Shown: in pieces, positions 46,010 through 62,900 of the stretch
How the letters are laid out: each line of letters starts with the position of its first letter
Position numbering within the stretch: position 1 is the first letter of the stretch
Assembly (NCBI GenBank): GCA_029747015.1
Contig: JAKOGI010000004.1
Span: forward strand, 2,230,001 to 2,294,000
Length of the DNA: 64,000 nucleotides
Direction of reading: 5' to 3'
Origin: Carnegiea gigantea
Lineage: Eukaryota > Streptophyta > Magnoliopsida > Caryophyllales > Cactaceae
Notes under the pieces: model-generated
Database searches by the model: none
What the model was told of the DNA's origin: nothing
Seen by the model: only the letters and a program-made list of their open reading frames with translations
Program-made: the position numbers and the translations under genes

Positions 46010-47365
46010 GAGTGTGTTTGGTAGGGGGGAAATTATTTTCCTGGAAAATCATCTTTCATGGAAAATGATTTCCCAAGAAAAATAATTTTCCACCTACATT
46101 TTCTGCTGTTTGGTAGAATGAAAAATCATTTTTCAATACCATAATTCTCAAGTGTTTGTTACTAATAGGCTAAGCTAATAGATAAACGGTCAATTTAGTC
46201 ATCAAGCAGTGCTTACAAAGTCATCAAACAGTTACAAAGTCATAATTCTCAACTGTTTGTTCTCCTTAGCCAAAAAAAGAGAGACCAAAAAAAAAAAGAA
46301 AAAAAAGAGAGAAGTATCACTTCATTCAATTGTTCTCCTTGAATTTTTCAAGCCAAATCCTTCTCAGTTTGTCGCTCTTCGCTAGAAAACCCTTCAACCA
46401 CCTAACTAAGGTTAAAGCAACTTTAACAATGCATGCCAACACCAGTTAGCATATTGACAAATAATGTACTTTTAACAATCAGAAAAAATTGAAGGGATTA
46501 AACCCTCTCTTGCTTCACAAAGCCTTGCAAGATATGGCAAATAATGGTATCACTTATCCGATTATACAACACACAGCAGACATGAATATCAAATTCAAGC
46601 AAAATTTCCAGCAAACAGCAAAATTTCCAGCAAATACAGCCGCAATCAACAACTCTTTCAAAAAGCAGCAGACATGAATATGCTTCGGTAGCAAAAGGAT
46701 GGCTTTTCAAGCTCTTTAACAATCCTTCTACAAACCATTGCCTCCCTCAAATCAACCACCTCAAAGGTACACTCAAACTAGCCACAACTTCCAAATTCAA
46801 GCAAAATTTACCATACCACACAAAGATAAATGGAAAATTTTAGTTGAATAACCATATATATAATGCAATAGATAGAAAAATTGGTAATTTTCAGTCCCAT
46901 CAACAAAGAAAAGCCATTAATGGCAAGAGCCAAAACTTCCAAATTCAAGAAATTTTCAGCCGAATTCAGAGAAATTGAAACCCTAGATTTAAAAATTTAC
47001 CTGAAAAATTGAATCTGAATACAGTGGCAAGAGTGCTTGGACTGAGACTCGAATACAGCGGCAAGAGTATTTCAACCGGCTTCCAACAATGGCGAGAGTC
47101 AAAACTTCCAAATTCAAGAAAGGGAGTAAGGTTTTCGAACGTTGCTGAAGCATTCCTGAAATCGAATAGAAGTTACAGAAGCAGAGTTATTTTCGAGCCC
47201 CAGGAAAATGATTTTACGGCCATTTTCACGGGAAAACATTTTCCTTCTCAGGAGTTCAAATCATTTTCCCCTGAAAATAATTTTCCCCTCCGCTTTTTAC
47301 CAAACAACGTAAAATAGGAAAATTATTTTCCGGAAAAATGATTTTAACCCCTACCAAACACACCC
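46010..47365. mobile_element. PIF/Harbinger-type element, 1356 bp, non-autonomous
   Basis: Left end GAGTGTGTTTGGTAGGGG; the reverse complement of the right end is GGGTGTGTTTGGTAGGGG, followed inward on both sides by ATTATTTTCC-type words. The flanking 3 bp duplication is TAA (46007-46009 and 47366-47368). The interior contains several copies of 'aacttccaaattcaag' (46787, 46932 and 47101) and of 'caaaatttccagcaaa' (46602 and 46618). No transposase is recognised. A host-gene-like block (aaaccctagattt...) near 46978 may be captured sequence. Confidence 0.85.
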
Positions 47366-47368
47366 TAA

Positions 47369-48793
47369 GACTGCAAAGCCAAGTTAGATAAATATATTAT
47401 TAGAGAGGCATGATTAGAAGATCAAGAAAACGGGCCAAACCCGAATTTGCAGCTTAGCACCCTACATGAGTTTCGATTAGCCCAATTCAAATTGCTGGGA
47501 TTTCAGCAAAATCCAGTAGATTCAGCGTACTTTTCACTGTAGCCAGCCAATTGACAGTCCACAAGATTAGTCAGAATCCTGTAACCCTAGGAATCCACCA
47601 CCATTGGAGAGTTTGCATCCCTGCTTAGGTGAAATTGCTTTTAGGACAGTAGTCTAGTCTTTGCCACGCCATGGTGTTTCTCTTCTCACCTGCTCACCTC
47701 CTAGAATTTCAAGTGCCTTGCTGTTCTGTTGTTCCATGGGGACCTGCTACTGTGCTTCCCGGACTTGCAATTTTACAGCTCCTTTGAGGTACTTTCTATC
47801 TTCCTGTGATCACTCCCTGTTAAAGTCAGATCTTTCCCACCATTTGTTGTGATTGTTGTGCAATATTTCCAGCATTATTGTTTAATTTGAGTGGTTAAAA
47901 TGAATTAATAATATCCGAGCTCGATAATGAAATAATATTATGAGGTCAGTTCATAATCAATGTTTAAATTAAGTTTGCTTAGTTTAATCTAAAATCATAT
48001 TTCTCTTTTCATTTTTTTGATATCACTCTTTTCATAAATTAATTTATAAAGACAATCTAATTTTATTTTTCCTATACAAACAATACATGTGTATGTTGGT
48101 CAACTGCACAATTATAAATATACACTTGCAAATATTGAATATATTTAAATACTTAGTTATTATTCTTCCAAATTAGCTTGCCACCTTTTAGGTAGGCAGA
48201 GCTAATATTATAGGTTAGCAGTTAGGATTTGTCAATGAGACAGAAATTTCACCAATAAAAGAAGTTGACAATTGAGATTATGACAAAATTCTAGTGGTTA
48301 CTTATTGCGGTGGATTTGTGAATCATGGTAGGTAATGAACCTTAGCCGTCCATATTTGTTCTCACTACGGGTGCCATCCCATCATTGGCTCAGCCTTTAA
48401 GTCACCAATATTTGATCTTCAAGCTTCTACTACAGTTAACTCAGTTGTTGAGAAAATTATCAGAAAGGAATTTATATCCCTCTATTATTATATTATAGCA
48501 TAGAAAGAATATGAACAAACGATTGCATGGCTCCACAAATAGAAGTCCAAAGAAAACAAGAAATGAGCAAAACAATCGTGTAAGAAATTAAAGTTCTAAA
48601 TTTAACCAAATATATGTCATGAGAGACGTACTAGAAATCTATATATATGATGACAAGAATGAGTTGAATTTGGTAAAGAAGAACTAACCATCAATATACA
48701 TATTGGTGGTTTTTAGGAGGGTATTATTGTGTTATAATCGTTTTGATCATATCATCAAATAATTATATAGGGGAGGGGACTAAACCAAGTCTC
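47369..48793. other. upstream region of beta-glucosidase 3
   Basis: No coding sequence is recognised; open frames here are short and without motifs. A short AT-rich leader with TATATATGATG (48643-48653) lies about 150 bases before the ATG and could serve as a TATA region. Confidence 0.4.
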
Positions 48794-54015
<5,222 letters not shown>

Positions 54016-56761
54016 GGTCCCGTCTTATTTAGCATGGCCACGTGATTAACGTTGTTGTTTGTTTACATATATATACAAATAAATTCTAGCCTTCTATGTG
54101 TCGCGTTGAGAATTTGAGTGTGTAGAAATCTTGATTGGAAGGCACACTTGTTGAGCACGTGCCATAGGCTCGTTGGGCTGAGCCGGAAAGAATTTCTTTT
54201 CCAAATAGTTGTTGTCAATTAAACATATCCAAGTACGAGTGAATGTTATCTCTATTGTTGATCTGTGACAAACTGAATCGACCTATTATACATTGTGTGA
54301 GTTCTATATGGTTGAATGAAGCTGTGTTGGGTATTCAAGGAAAGGTATCAAATGACTAGTATCAAGTGATCATAAATATAAGTCTATGAGATTTACCGAA
54401 TACTATTTATTACAAGAAGATGAGATTGAAGATCTTCATATTCTTAACTATTGCTTACAAGTTACAAAATGATAACCATAACTAAGACAATAGACTGAAA
54501 ATTACAACACCTTGGACAAGATCATTCATCTGTATGTACTACTAAAGGAAATGTAAAGATTGACAATTTCAAAGTTCACTAAGAGAAAAGTCATTGAAGT
54601 CAGGTGCCGAACCATCGGAAGTTGCAAGGTCAAGATCGACCACGGTTCTTGTGAGGGAAGAGACTAGCTATTTCTGACCCTTGGGACCCAATTTTACCTG
54701 GAAAAAAAAAAAAAAGCATTTGTGTCACTTGCAAATTTGATTTTTCCATAGTGGTTATGACTGAATAGATATGCCTCATCTTTGAAATGAGTAGCATATG
54801 CAGCGTTAACTCTAGTATCAAACACCGTCCCCTTTTAGGGGCGACAATGGGTCGGGTGAACCATCATCCTCATCCATCACTCGCTTTCATCCGTTTCATC
54901 CAATCCATTCATTATACGTGAAAATTTAATCTAATCCATTCATCTATCCATCATCGGTGGGTGAAAACAGGTGAATCATGTTTGGGAGATGAAAGCTTAT
55001 GTGCGATATGCCAGCAAAATTATAAGGAAAAAAATAAGCTTTACCTTATGAAAAGTTTTAAAAGGACATTTTAGGTATAACAAAGGAATAAATATCATAT
55101 TTATCATTTTAACTTTGAGAAAAATTAAACCCATTTTGTATCCATATTCAACAACCAAATGAAAAAATATGTCATATTCACGATGAGCTTCCAAGTTTCA
55201 ACACTATATCATATGACATGATTCACACAAATACAACTAAAAGTCTCAAAGTATGCCACATCCACAACAAAATCCCCACGAGAGTCATAGAACATGGAAA
55301 GTAGTTCATAGCAACCACAACTTAGGTCGCAACAAAACTATTAGCCAGAAAGCAGAGACTTTAGGAGTGGCTACTGTGATGAGTGATTGAGAGTGACAAG
55401 TTAGAACTAAGGGGGGGGGGGGGGGGGGAGGGAATTCACAAGTTTGGCAGTTTGCTAATTGCTAGCTAGGGGTTTTCTTTTAGACTCGGGTTGGTCAATA
55501 AATCATTACCGAGGCTATAAGATAGATAGAATTGTATGTTTAAAAAGGGACAAACCAGCATGGATCTTGTATGGGGCAGGTAAAATGCAAGTACGGGGAG
55601 GATAATAATAAAAAGGGTATGGGACCGATGGAACCCATATATACACCCATACTTATATCCATACCCAGACTCGTTTAGCAATATTTGCCCCATGCCTAGA
55701 CCTATCAGAGCCAATTTTTCAGGGTTTTAAGTGAATACGAGTTTTTTGCTGGCCCTATCAACAATTTAACTTCTAATGCTCAGGACTCACAGCAAAGATG
55801 CTCAATAATACTAATTAAACCTGACAAAAATGACCAATTTGACCCCACAAAAATGACCAAAGGCTCAATACTTTTTCTTCCTCTTCACTATAATCCATCT
55901 TCCTCTCTTCAAACTCCCTCCACCCAAAAAAAAAAAATGAAAATCAATAAAAATTGAACACGACACGGTTTGTAAATGACCAATGAAATTCAACTAAAAT
56001 AACAAAAACTATGACAAAGAGCAATCTATTGCAAAAGCAAAATTGATCAAATCGACAATAAAATATAAAGAATTAAAGCAAAATTAAAGAGGAGATAACA
56101 TATAAAAAGTCATTTCTCAAAGAGAGAGAAATAAGTATATGGTAAAAAGATTGTTGATAGTTGCACAAATCAAAGGAAAAAACAACGAAAGATAGATGCA
56201 GAAATTTAGAGAGAGAGAGAACGTGAGAGAGGAACAGAGACACGGATCGTGGATAACAAATAAAAGAGATGTATCCTGTACTTTAATAAACAAGGAAAAA
56301 AATACATCTTGCACACACATGCAATACGTACCAATTAAATCTAGAATAGTAATGTAGTAGGCTTTGAATCCATGGACATGAGCCCACTGTATAAATTGTG
56401 AAAAACAAAAAGAAAACAACAACCTAAAAAAAAAAAAAAAAACATTATTGCTTTTGGTAATGGCGGGAATAGCATGGTCAAAAAAGAAATGGAGGTGACT
56501 CTCGATGCTTATGTCTACAACTCGAACAACCTATATCATCCGTGTTTCTCCGCCGTTGGATTCACATCATAACTCCCAATGGCCATCATTAGATACATTG
56601 GATTTAACATCTAAGAGATGTCTGAAGAACCGTACGCTATAGCCGTTCGATTAGGTAGGTAACACATCATTTTCCGTGCACTAGTCCACACCGGATTCTG
56701 GGACTGTTCTCGTCATTCTGGTTCCAGTATCACACGATTCCCGCATTTCACAGTGCTAGCT
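54016..56761. other. intergenic region between beta-glucosidase 3 and TOP6B
   Basis: It contains the 3' flank of gene 3, a possible hemopexin-like exon remnant on the minus strand (54600-54825), a poly-G run of 18 (55411-55428) and several A-rich tracts. A 'ggggcgacaatgggtcgggtg' word at 54838 recalls hAT-type ends, but no partner end was found. No intact gene is seen. Confidence 0.5.
54600..54825 (-). pseudogene. possible hemopexin-like (albumin-2 type) exon remnant
   Basis: On the minus strand one frame reads FDTRVNAAYATHFKDEAYLF and then NHYGKIKFASDT. After a run of T the next frame gives IGPKGQK, a stop and SLTRTVVD. The order (R-V-N-A-A, D-E-A-Y-L-F, Y-x-K-I, then I-G-P-K and S-L-x-x-T-V) is that of one hemopexin repeat as in plant albumin-2 proteins. 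Only one repeat is visible, with a stop and a frame change, so it would be a dead fragment. The match is by eye. Confidence 0.3.
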
Positions 56762-56778
56762 AAAACCCTAAGCCCTAA
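56762..56778 (+). promoter_or_regulatory. telo-box-like motif upstream of TOP6B
   Basis: AAAACCCTAAGCCCTAAA lies about 25-40 bases before the ATG. AAACCCTA telo-boxes are common near the start of plant genes active in dividing cells, such as replication and ribosomal genes. This would suit a topoisomerase needed for endoreduplication, but the role here is inferred. Confidence 0.5.
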
Positions 56779-56801
56779 AATTGTTGCGGGATTCTGTATC
56801 A

Positions 56802-59800
56802 ATGGAGACTGGAGGCAGCAGTGAGAGCCCCCCCGAGCCGAAGAAGGGCAAATCGAAGACTCCTAGAAAACCTAAGGAAAGCGTTCTCAAGCAGAGTAAG
56901 TGAATCTGGCTGCTGTGTTAGTGATTTTTAGGGTTCAAATGATGAATTTGGTGAAATTCTAATGTTTTTCCGACAGAATCTCCGGCGGAGTTCTTTGCGG
57001 AGAACAAGAACATTGCTGGATTCGATAATGTAAGTTTCGATCTCAATCGTGTATTCTGGTGCTCATAGTGAGCTGGTTTTCTCGATTGTAGTTGGGTTTT
57101 GATTGGTACAGTTGTTATTTTTGACAACCTATGAATGTACTAAGGAACGTGAGGACATGATTTGGTGAGCTGGTTATCTTTTGCTTAGCCTGCACATGTT
57201 TGATTGATGCTGCAATTCTGTTTTTGTAACTATTTTAGATTAATTTACAGTTTTTAAGCATTTTTGAGTTGTTGAAGTTACTGGATCCCCCTTATTGCCC
57301 ACCATGGATGAAGGTTTTTCCGGGGTGGGGGCTGTGAATAGATTTAAGTTGTGAAGCTGAAAATCAGCTCAGTTCTACTGACTTGCAACAACAACAACAA
57401 CAACAACAACAACAACTCCCAGTGTGGGTACTGCTTTCGCAGGGTCTGGGGAGATCCAGATGTAGGCAGCCTTACCTCAACGGACATTTCTACCCGTAAA
57501 AAGGCTGATTCCAAGCGACCCACAAAGCAAGAATTTTGTGAAAACATAAGTAAACATTTGCAAAAGAAAGGTTAAAGAGAAAGCCACTGGTATAGTAAAA
57601 GAAGGGTTAGAGGGGGAGGTACCATATCTTAGCAGCGATGGACACATAATGACCTCTCCAGAAGCAAGTACAACCTGCAAACAACACAATAAACGCAAAC
57701 CCAACACCCAACGAGCTCTACTACAATCGAAAGGCACTAAGTCGACAAAGTTCCTCGATCTACGACCTTAATCCTATCCCGCCAGAGTCTTCTATCCTGA
57801 GCCATGTCCTCCGTCACTCCTACCACTTTCAGGTCCCCTCTAATCACCTCATCCATACTCTTCTTCGGTCGACCTCTCCCTCTGTTACCGACGGGGATGT
57901 TAATGGTCTCACATCTCCTTACTGGTGCGTCCACACTCCGCCTTTTCACATGTCCAAACTATCTTAATCTTGATTCTCTCATCTTGTCTTCGATGGGCGC
58001 CACTTTGACTATGTCCCTTATCACTTCATTCCTAATTTTATCCAATCTCGTAAATCCGCATATCCATCTGATCATCCTCATCTCTGTGACCAACAGCCTT
58101 TGAATCTGAGTCTTCTTTAACGCCCAACACTCCAAACTGTACATCATAGCGGGTCTCACTACCGTACGATAAATTTTGCCTTTTAAACCTACAGGCATTC
58201 GCTTGTTACACAACACACCTGTAGCATGCTTCCATTTTAACCAGCCGACTCTAATGCGCTGGTTAATATCGTCGTCGATCTCACCATTTTGCTGAACGAT
58301 CGAACCGAGGTATCTAAACTGCTCAACCTTTAGTAACGACACTCCGTTGATGGTGATATCCCCCCCCCGCACCTCCCCTCCCGCTAAAGCGGCAGTAGAG
58401 GTATTCAGTCTTTGATCTACTCACTCTGAGACCTCTAGACTCCAGTGTGTGCCTCCAACTCTCTAACTTGCTATTGACTCCCTCTCTGGTCTCATCAATA
58501 AGAACAATATCATCTGCAAATAACATACACCAAGGTAACTCATCCTGGATCCCTTTAGTAAGCTCATCCATCACTATAGTGAACAGGAAAGGACTTAGAG
58601 CGGACCCTTGATGCAGGCCCATACCAACGTAGAAGTCGTCAGTATCCCCCCCAGGCGTCCTAACCCTCGTCCTGCCCCCCTCGTACATATCTTTAATAAC
58701 TCGAATATACTCTGGCAGCACTCCCTTCAGTTCCAAATAACTCCAAACTAGGTCGCGTGGAACTCTATCGTAGGCTTTTTCCAGGTCGATGAACACCAAG
58801 TGAGCACCAGGTCGATGAACACCAAGTGCTACTGACTTGATGGGGCCTTTATATTCAGAGGGTAGTTATCTGCACAAGGCACTGGCTGAAGTTTTCATTA
58901 CCCTTCTCCGCTGTTTGGTCCTCCTCATTACACAAATGTGAGGTACACAGAAGAACTAATTGCAGGAGGGAACTCAGTGGAAACTGTTGGGCAAAGTGAT
59001 AGCTAACTAGGATATTTAGCCCCTCCCTCCCTCCAAATTTGTGATGGGAATTATTTAGATTAACTATAACACCAACTCCTATCCCCCTTCCCCTAACAAA
59101 AAGAGGAGCTATTAGTGCTCAATTTGTGTTAGTGTATGGCTACCTTCAGTCTAGTTGGATTGATGATGGGTTCATAACAGAAAAGTTCATTAATAGCAAT
59201 TTCCAAAAACGAATTAAGGCTAGATTTGAAAGTGTTTAAAATTGGATATGACCCTCACTCTAGCTGTATGTCATGTGACATTCTCTTGCAGCCAGGCAAG
59301 TGCTTGTACACTACAGTGAGAGAGTTGGTTGAAAATGCTCTTGATTCTGCGGAGTCTATATCGGAGCTTCCTGTTGTGGAGATCATAATGTAAGTGGTTT
59401 CACCTTTGTGATAATTTAGAATCAGTGATGAGCTTGAAGATTTTGCCGTGCTGGTTAATGATTAGAATTTAATACGTGGTTCTATGAACCTCTGATATTG
59501 CAGCGAAGAAATAGGGAAAAGTAAGTTCAACTCCATGATCGGGCTTGTTGACCGTGAGCGTATTGATCAGGAATTATATGATGATTATGAGACCGCTAAG
59601 GCTCGTGAGGTATGTAAGCTTCTCGTGATCCTTTAAACTGAAGCATTAATATTTAATACAAGCTTGAGCATTCTTGTGATTTTCGATAAATAGTTGTACT
59701 TATCGGGGGTCTCAAGCTCATACCTCACCCTTTTAAGTGTTTTACTAAGATGTTAACCTGGTCAGGAGTCATATGTATAATTTATCAGGAAAGCAAACAC

Positions 59801-59919
59801 AAGCATTTGAATTCAACCTTAGCTGCCATTACGATGACAACTTATAGGTACTGTCTACACAGTAAACTCAAGCTTTGTTGATCATGAGAAATCTGTGCCA
59901 GATGCTAGGGTGTGGGCTT

Positions 59920-59962
<43 letters not shown>

Positions 59963-62900
59963 TGAGATCCTTACAATTTCCTTATTCACGTAGAAACGCC
60001 TGGCAAAGCAAGCCCGAGATCAGGAAATCCAAGCAAAAAATGCTGTGCTGGGCAAGAAAGTTAAAGAGTCTGCTTCGAAGACTATTAGAGGTCGGGGTGA
60101 AGCCTCATTTTACAGGGTGATTTGTAAGGTGCAATTTACTTCCTATCTCAACTCAACTCCTTCTCATTAGTCGTAAGTCAGTGCAAGCTCATTATCTAAT
60201 AATGATAGATGAACTAAAAGGCTCAGAACAGGTTTATGGTTAAACTGCAATTTAGATGTAAATCTCCTTGATTTAATGTGGCATTAGATTCTCCCTGATG
60301 CAGGATAATGGAAGGGGAATGCCGCATGATGACATACCAAACATGTTTGGACGAGGTTTCGTAGTAAAAGCCTATAGCACTGTTCACTCCTGTCCTTGTT
60401 CTTTATGTGGAGTCTAAGATTTTGTTTTTCCCCCACGGGCAGTTCTATCTGGAACAAAATATGGGCTGAAACAAACTCGTGGGAAATTTGGACTGGGTGC
60501 AAAGATGGTAACTTCACTTTACTGTTGCTAGTAGTTGATGAAAGTACACTACTCTGTTTAGTCATGTCATATGTCATTAAAATTGCTTTGCTTGAGGTGT
60601 AAAGTATAAACATCCTATGCTTCAGGTATAAGAATTAGTTTAGTTTCCTGTGGAAAACAATGTCAAACCTTAGAACTTTATGATTTTCATGCTAAGAGAT
60701 CAAGAATATCAGCCTTATGTGATTCACATGGAAATCATGTAGGCATTGATTTGGTCCAAGATGAGCACTGGACTTCCCATAGAGATCTCATCAGCAATGA
60801 AGGGCCAAAATTTCATCTCATTCTGCAGGCTGGACATTGATATCCATCGGTATGTTTTAGAATCAATCACAAACAATCTGGAGTCTATTATTGTAGCTGC
60901 TATTTATTATTACAGTTGCTAAAGGGATCTGCTGGAATTTGTATTTTTGTATTTTTTATTTTTCAAAGCATACTGCTACTGGTTAATATAACTGTCCGGT
61001 GTGTCTCGTGCTCTCTACTCCTTCCCAACATGATTGCCCTACTTTATAGTTTGCTTTGTAGCATTGTAACTGTAATCTCTTATTAATAGAAGATTGCGTT
61101 CAAGGGTATGCTTTTAGCCTCCTTAGAGGCTTGAATTGGATAATAATACACTTGATTGGTATGGGCTCTACATCAAAATACTTGCTTAATTTTCAGAATT
61201 TGTCTGGGACAGTCATAGTCGGCTAGAGGGAGCACCGTTTTCATTTGGGGTAGTGGTAACTGGTGATGATGTCTCACTTATAGGAACATCCCCCATGTTC
61301 ATTTACATGAGAAGCGTGAAAACAAGGACCACTGGCATGGAGCTGAAATTCAAGTAGTCATTGAGGGAAACTGGACTACCTATCGGGTATTAAGCAGTAT
61401 CTATTGTTCTTTGTAGGGATCATGGCTACTTCTGCATTGCCTGTTAATTATTGAGTTAACCGTCACTTGAAGCACGCAAATCTGACATAATCATGGGTAA
61501 CATTTCTGATTGTGCTGCAGTCCAAGATACTGCATTACATGCGTCAAATGGCTGTCATCACTCCTTATGCTCAATTTCTCTTCAAGTTTGTTTCTGAAAC
61601 ATCTGAGTATGTTGTCCCCATTTCTCTTTTCTGCATCTCGCACCTTTTCCCTATATTGTTACAGTGTGTCCTGCTTCACTGCAGGGAGCGCCTCATTCAA
61701 AGAGTTTGATTGTGACGTCATCTTTTTCCCTTGGGTTGTTGGGCTGATTACACTTTTCATGCAGTAAAAATGTGACAATACGATTTGCACGAAGAACAGA
61801 TGTAATGCCTCCAGTGCCTATGGAAACAAAGTATCATCCATCTGCTGTTGATCTACTACTCATCAAGCGGCTTATTGCAGAGACTTCGAAGCAGAACTTG
61901 TTGCAATTTCTTCAGCATGAGTTCGTGAATATTGGAAAATCTCATGCTGAGCGTCTGATTGGTAAGAGACCATGCTGGCAGAAGGTGTTCTACATATGCT
62001 CCTTGTGTTGTTAAAGTCTGGTCTTGTAAACCACATGACGTATGGAAAAGGCTTGTCTAGTAGTGCCACTCAGTAAGTAAAAGCTGAAAAGAATTCTTGG
62101 AAAAATGGAAAATAATTAGAGTCAGCCTCAAATTGGGATGTGAGTGACACATGACATGAGGAATGAAGCGAACGTTATGATTTTCCTGTTGCTATGACTG
62201 TGAGGTTCTTTGTATACTGTAGAAGTAGCCTTTCTTCTTGTCAGGCATAAGACAGAACAGACCTTGAACTTTCCAAAGTACACTTGCAGCAAGATCTGAA
62301 CTAGCTGCTGGTACTGTTAACATAGTACTTCAGTGAGTACGATAGAGAATTCCTGGTGATGGTACTAAAGCTTCATTGTGGCATTGAAAAACCTTCTCTG
62401 ACTCCACCCTGTGAAACTGCTGTTCTTTTTACTTAAACAAAGATGCTCCATTGGAGCTCAAAATGATTCTTTGATGCCTTAATTACTTTTTGTTTAATTA
62501 TGGATATAATTGTTGCTAACTGATGCTAGTTCTAGAATAACGACGTGAAAGTACCTTATTTGATGATCGTTTCTCAATTTTTAGGAGAAATGGGTGAAGA
62601 ATTTAGTCCGAAGATGGCTGTTAAGTCACTAACCTCACAGCAAATAGTTCGTATTCACCAGTTATTCCGTCAGGCTAAATTCGATGATCCCAGCGGTGAT
62701 GTGAGCCATTTGATCTTGAATATTATGTCACCTGAATTGGCAATTTGGCATTGATATTTTTGCATCACTGTGTACAGCATTTAAATATGATTTGTGATTT
62801 TTTTTGAACAGTGTCTAAGTCCTGCAGGCGAGTACAACCTTCGATTGGGAATTATAAAAGAGTTGCATCCCGACATGGTTGCTACTCACTCAGGAAGGTT

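Noticed and set aside
48743..48793. Longer N-terminus for beta-glucosidase 3
   Set aside because: The extension has no ATG start; the ATG at 48794 gives a normal signal peptide.
54838..55740. hAT element beginning at 'ggggcgacaatgggtcgggtg'
   Set aside because: No matching right end and no 8 bp duplication were found.
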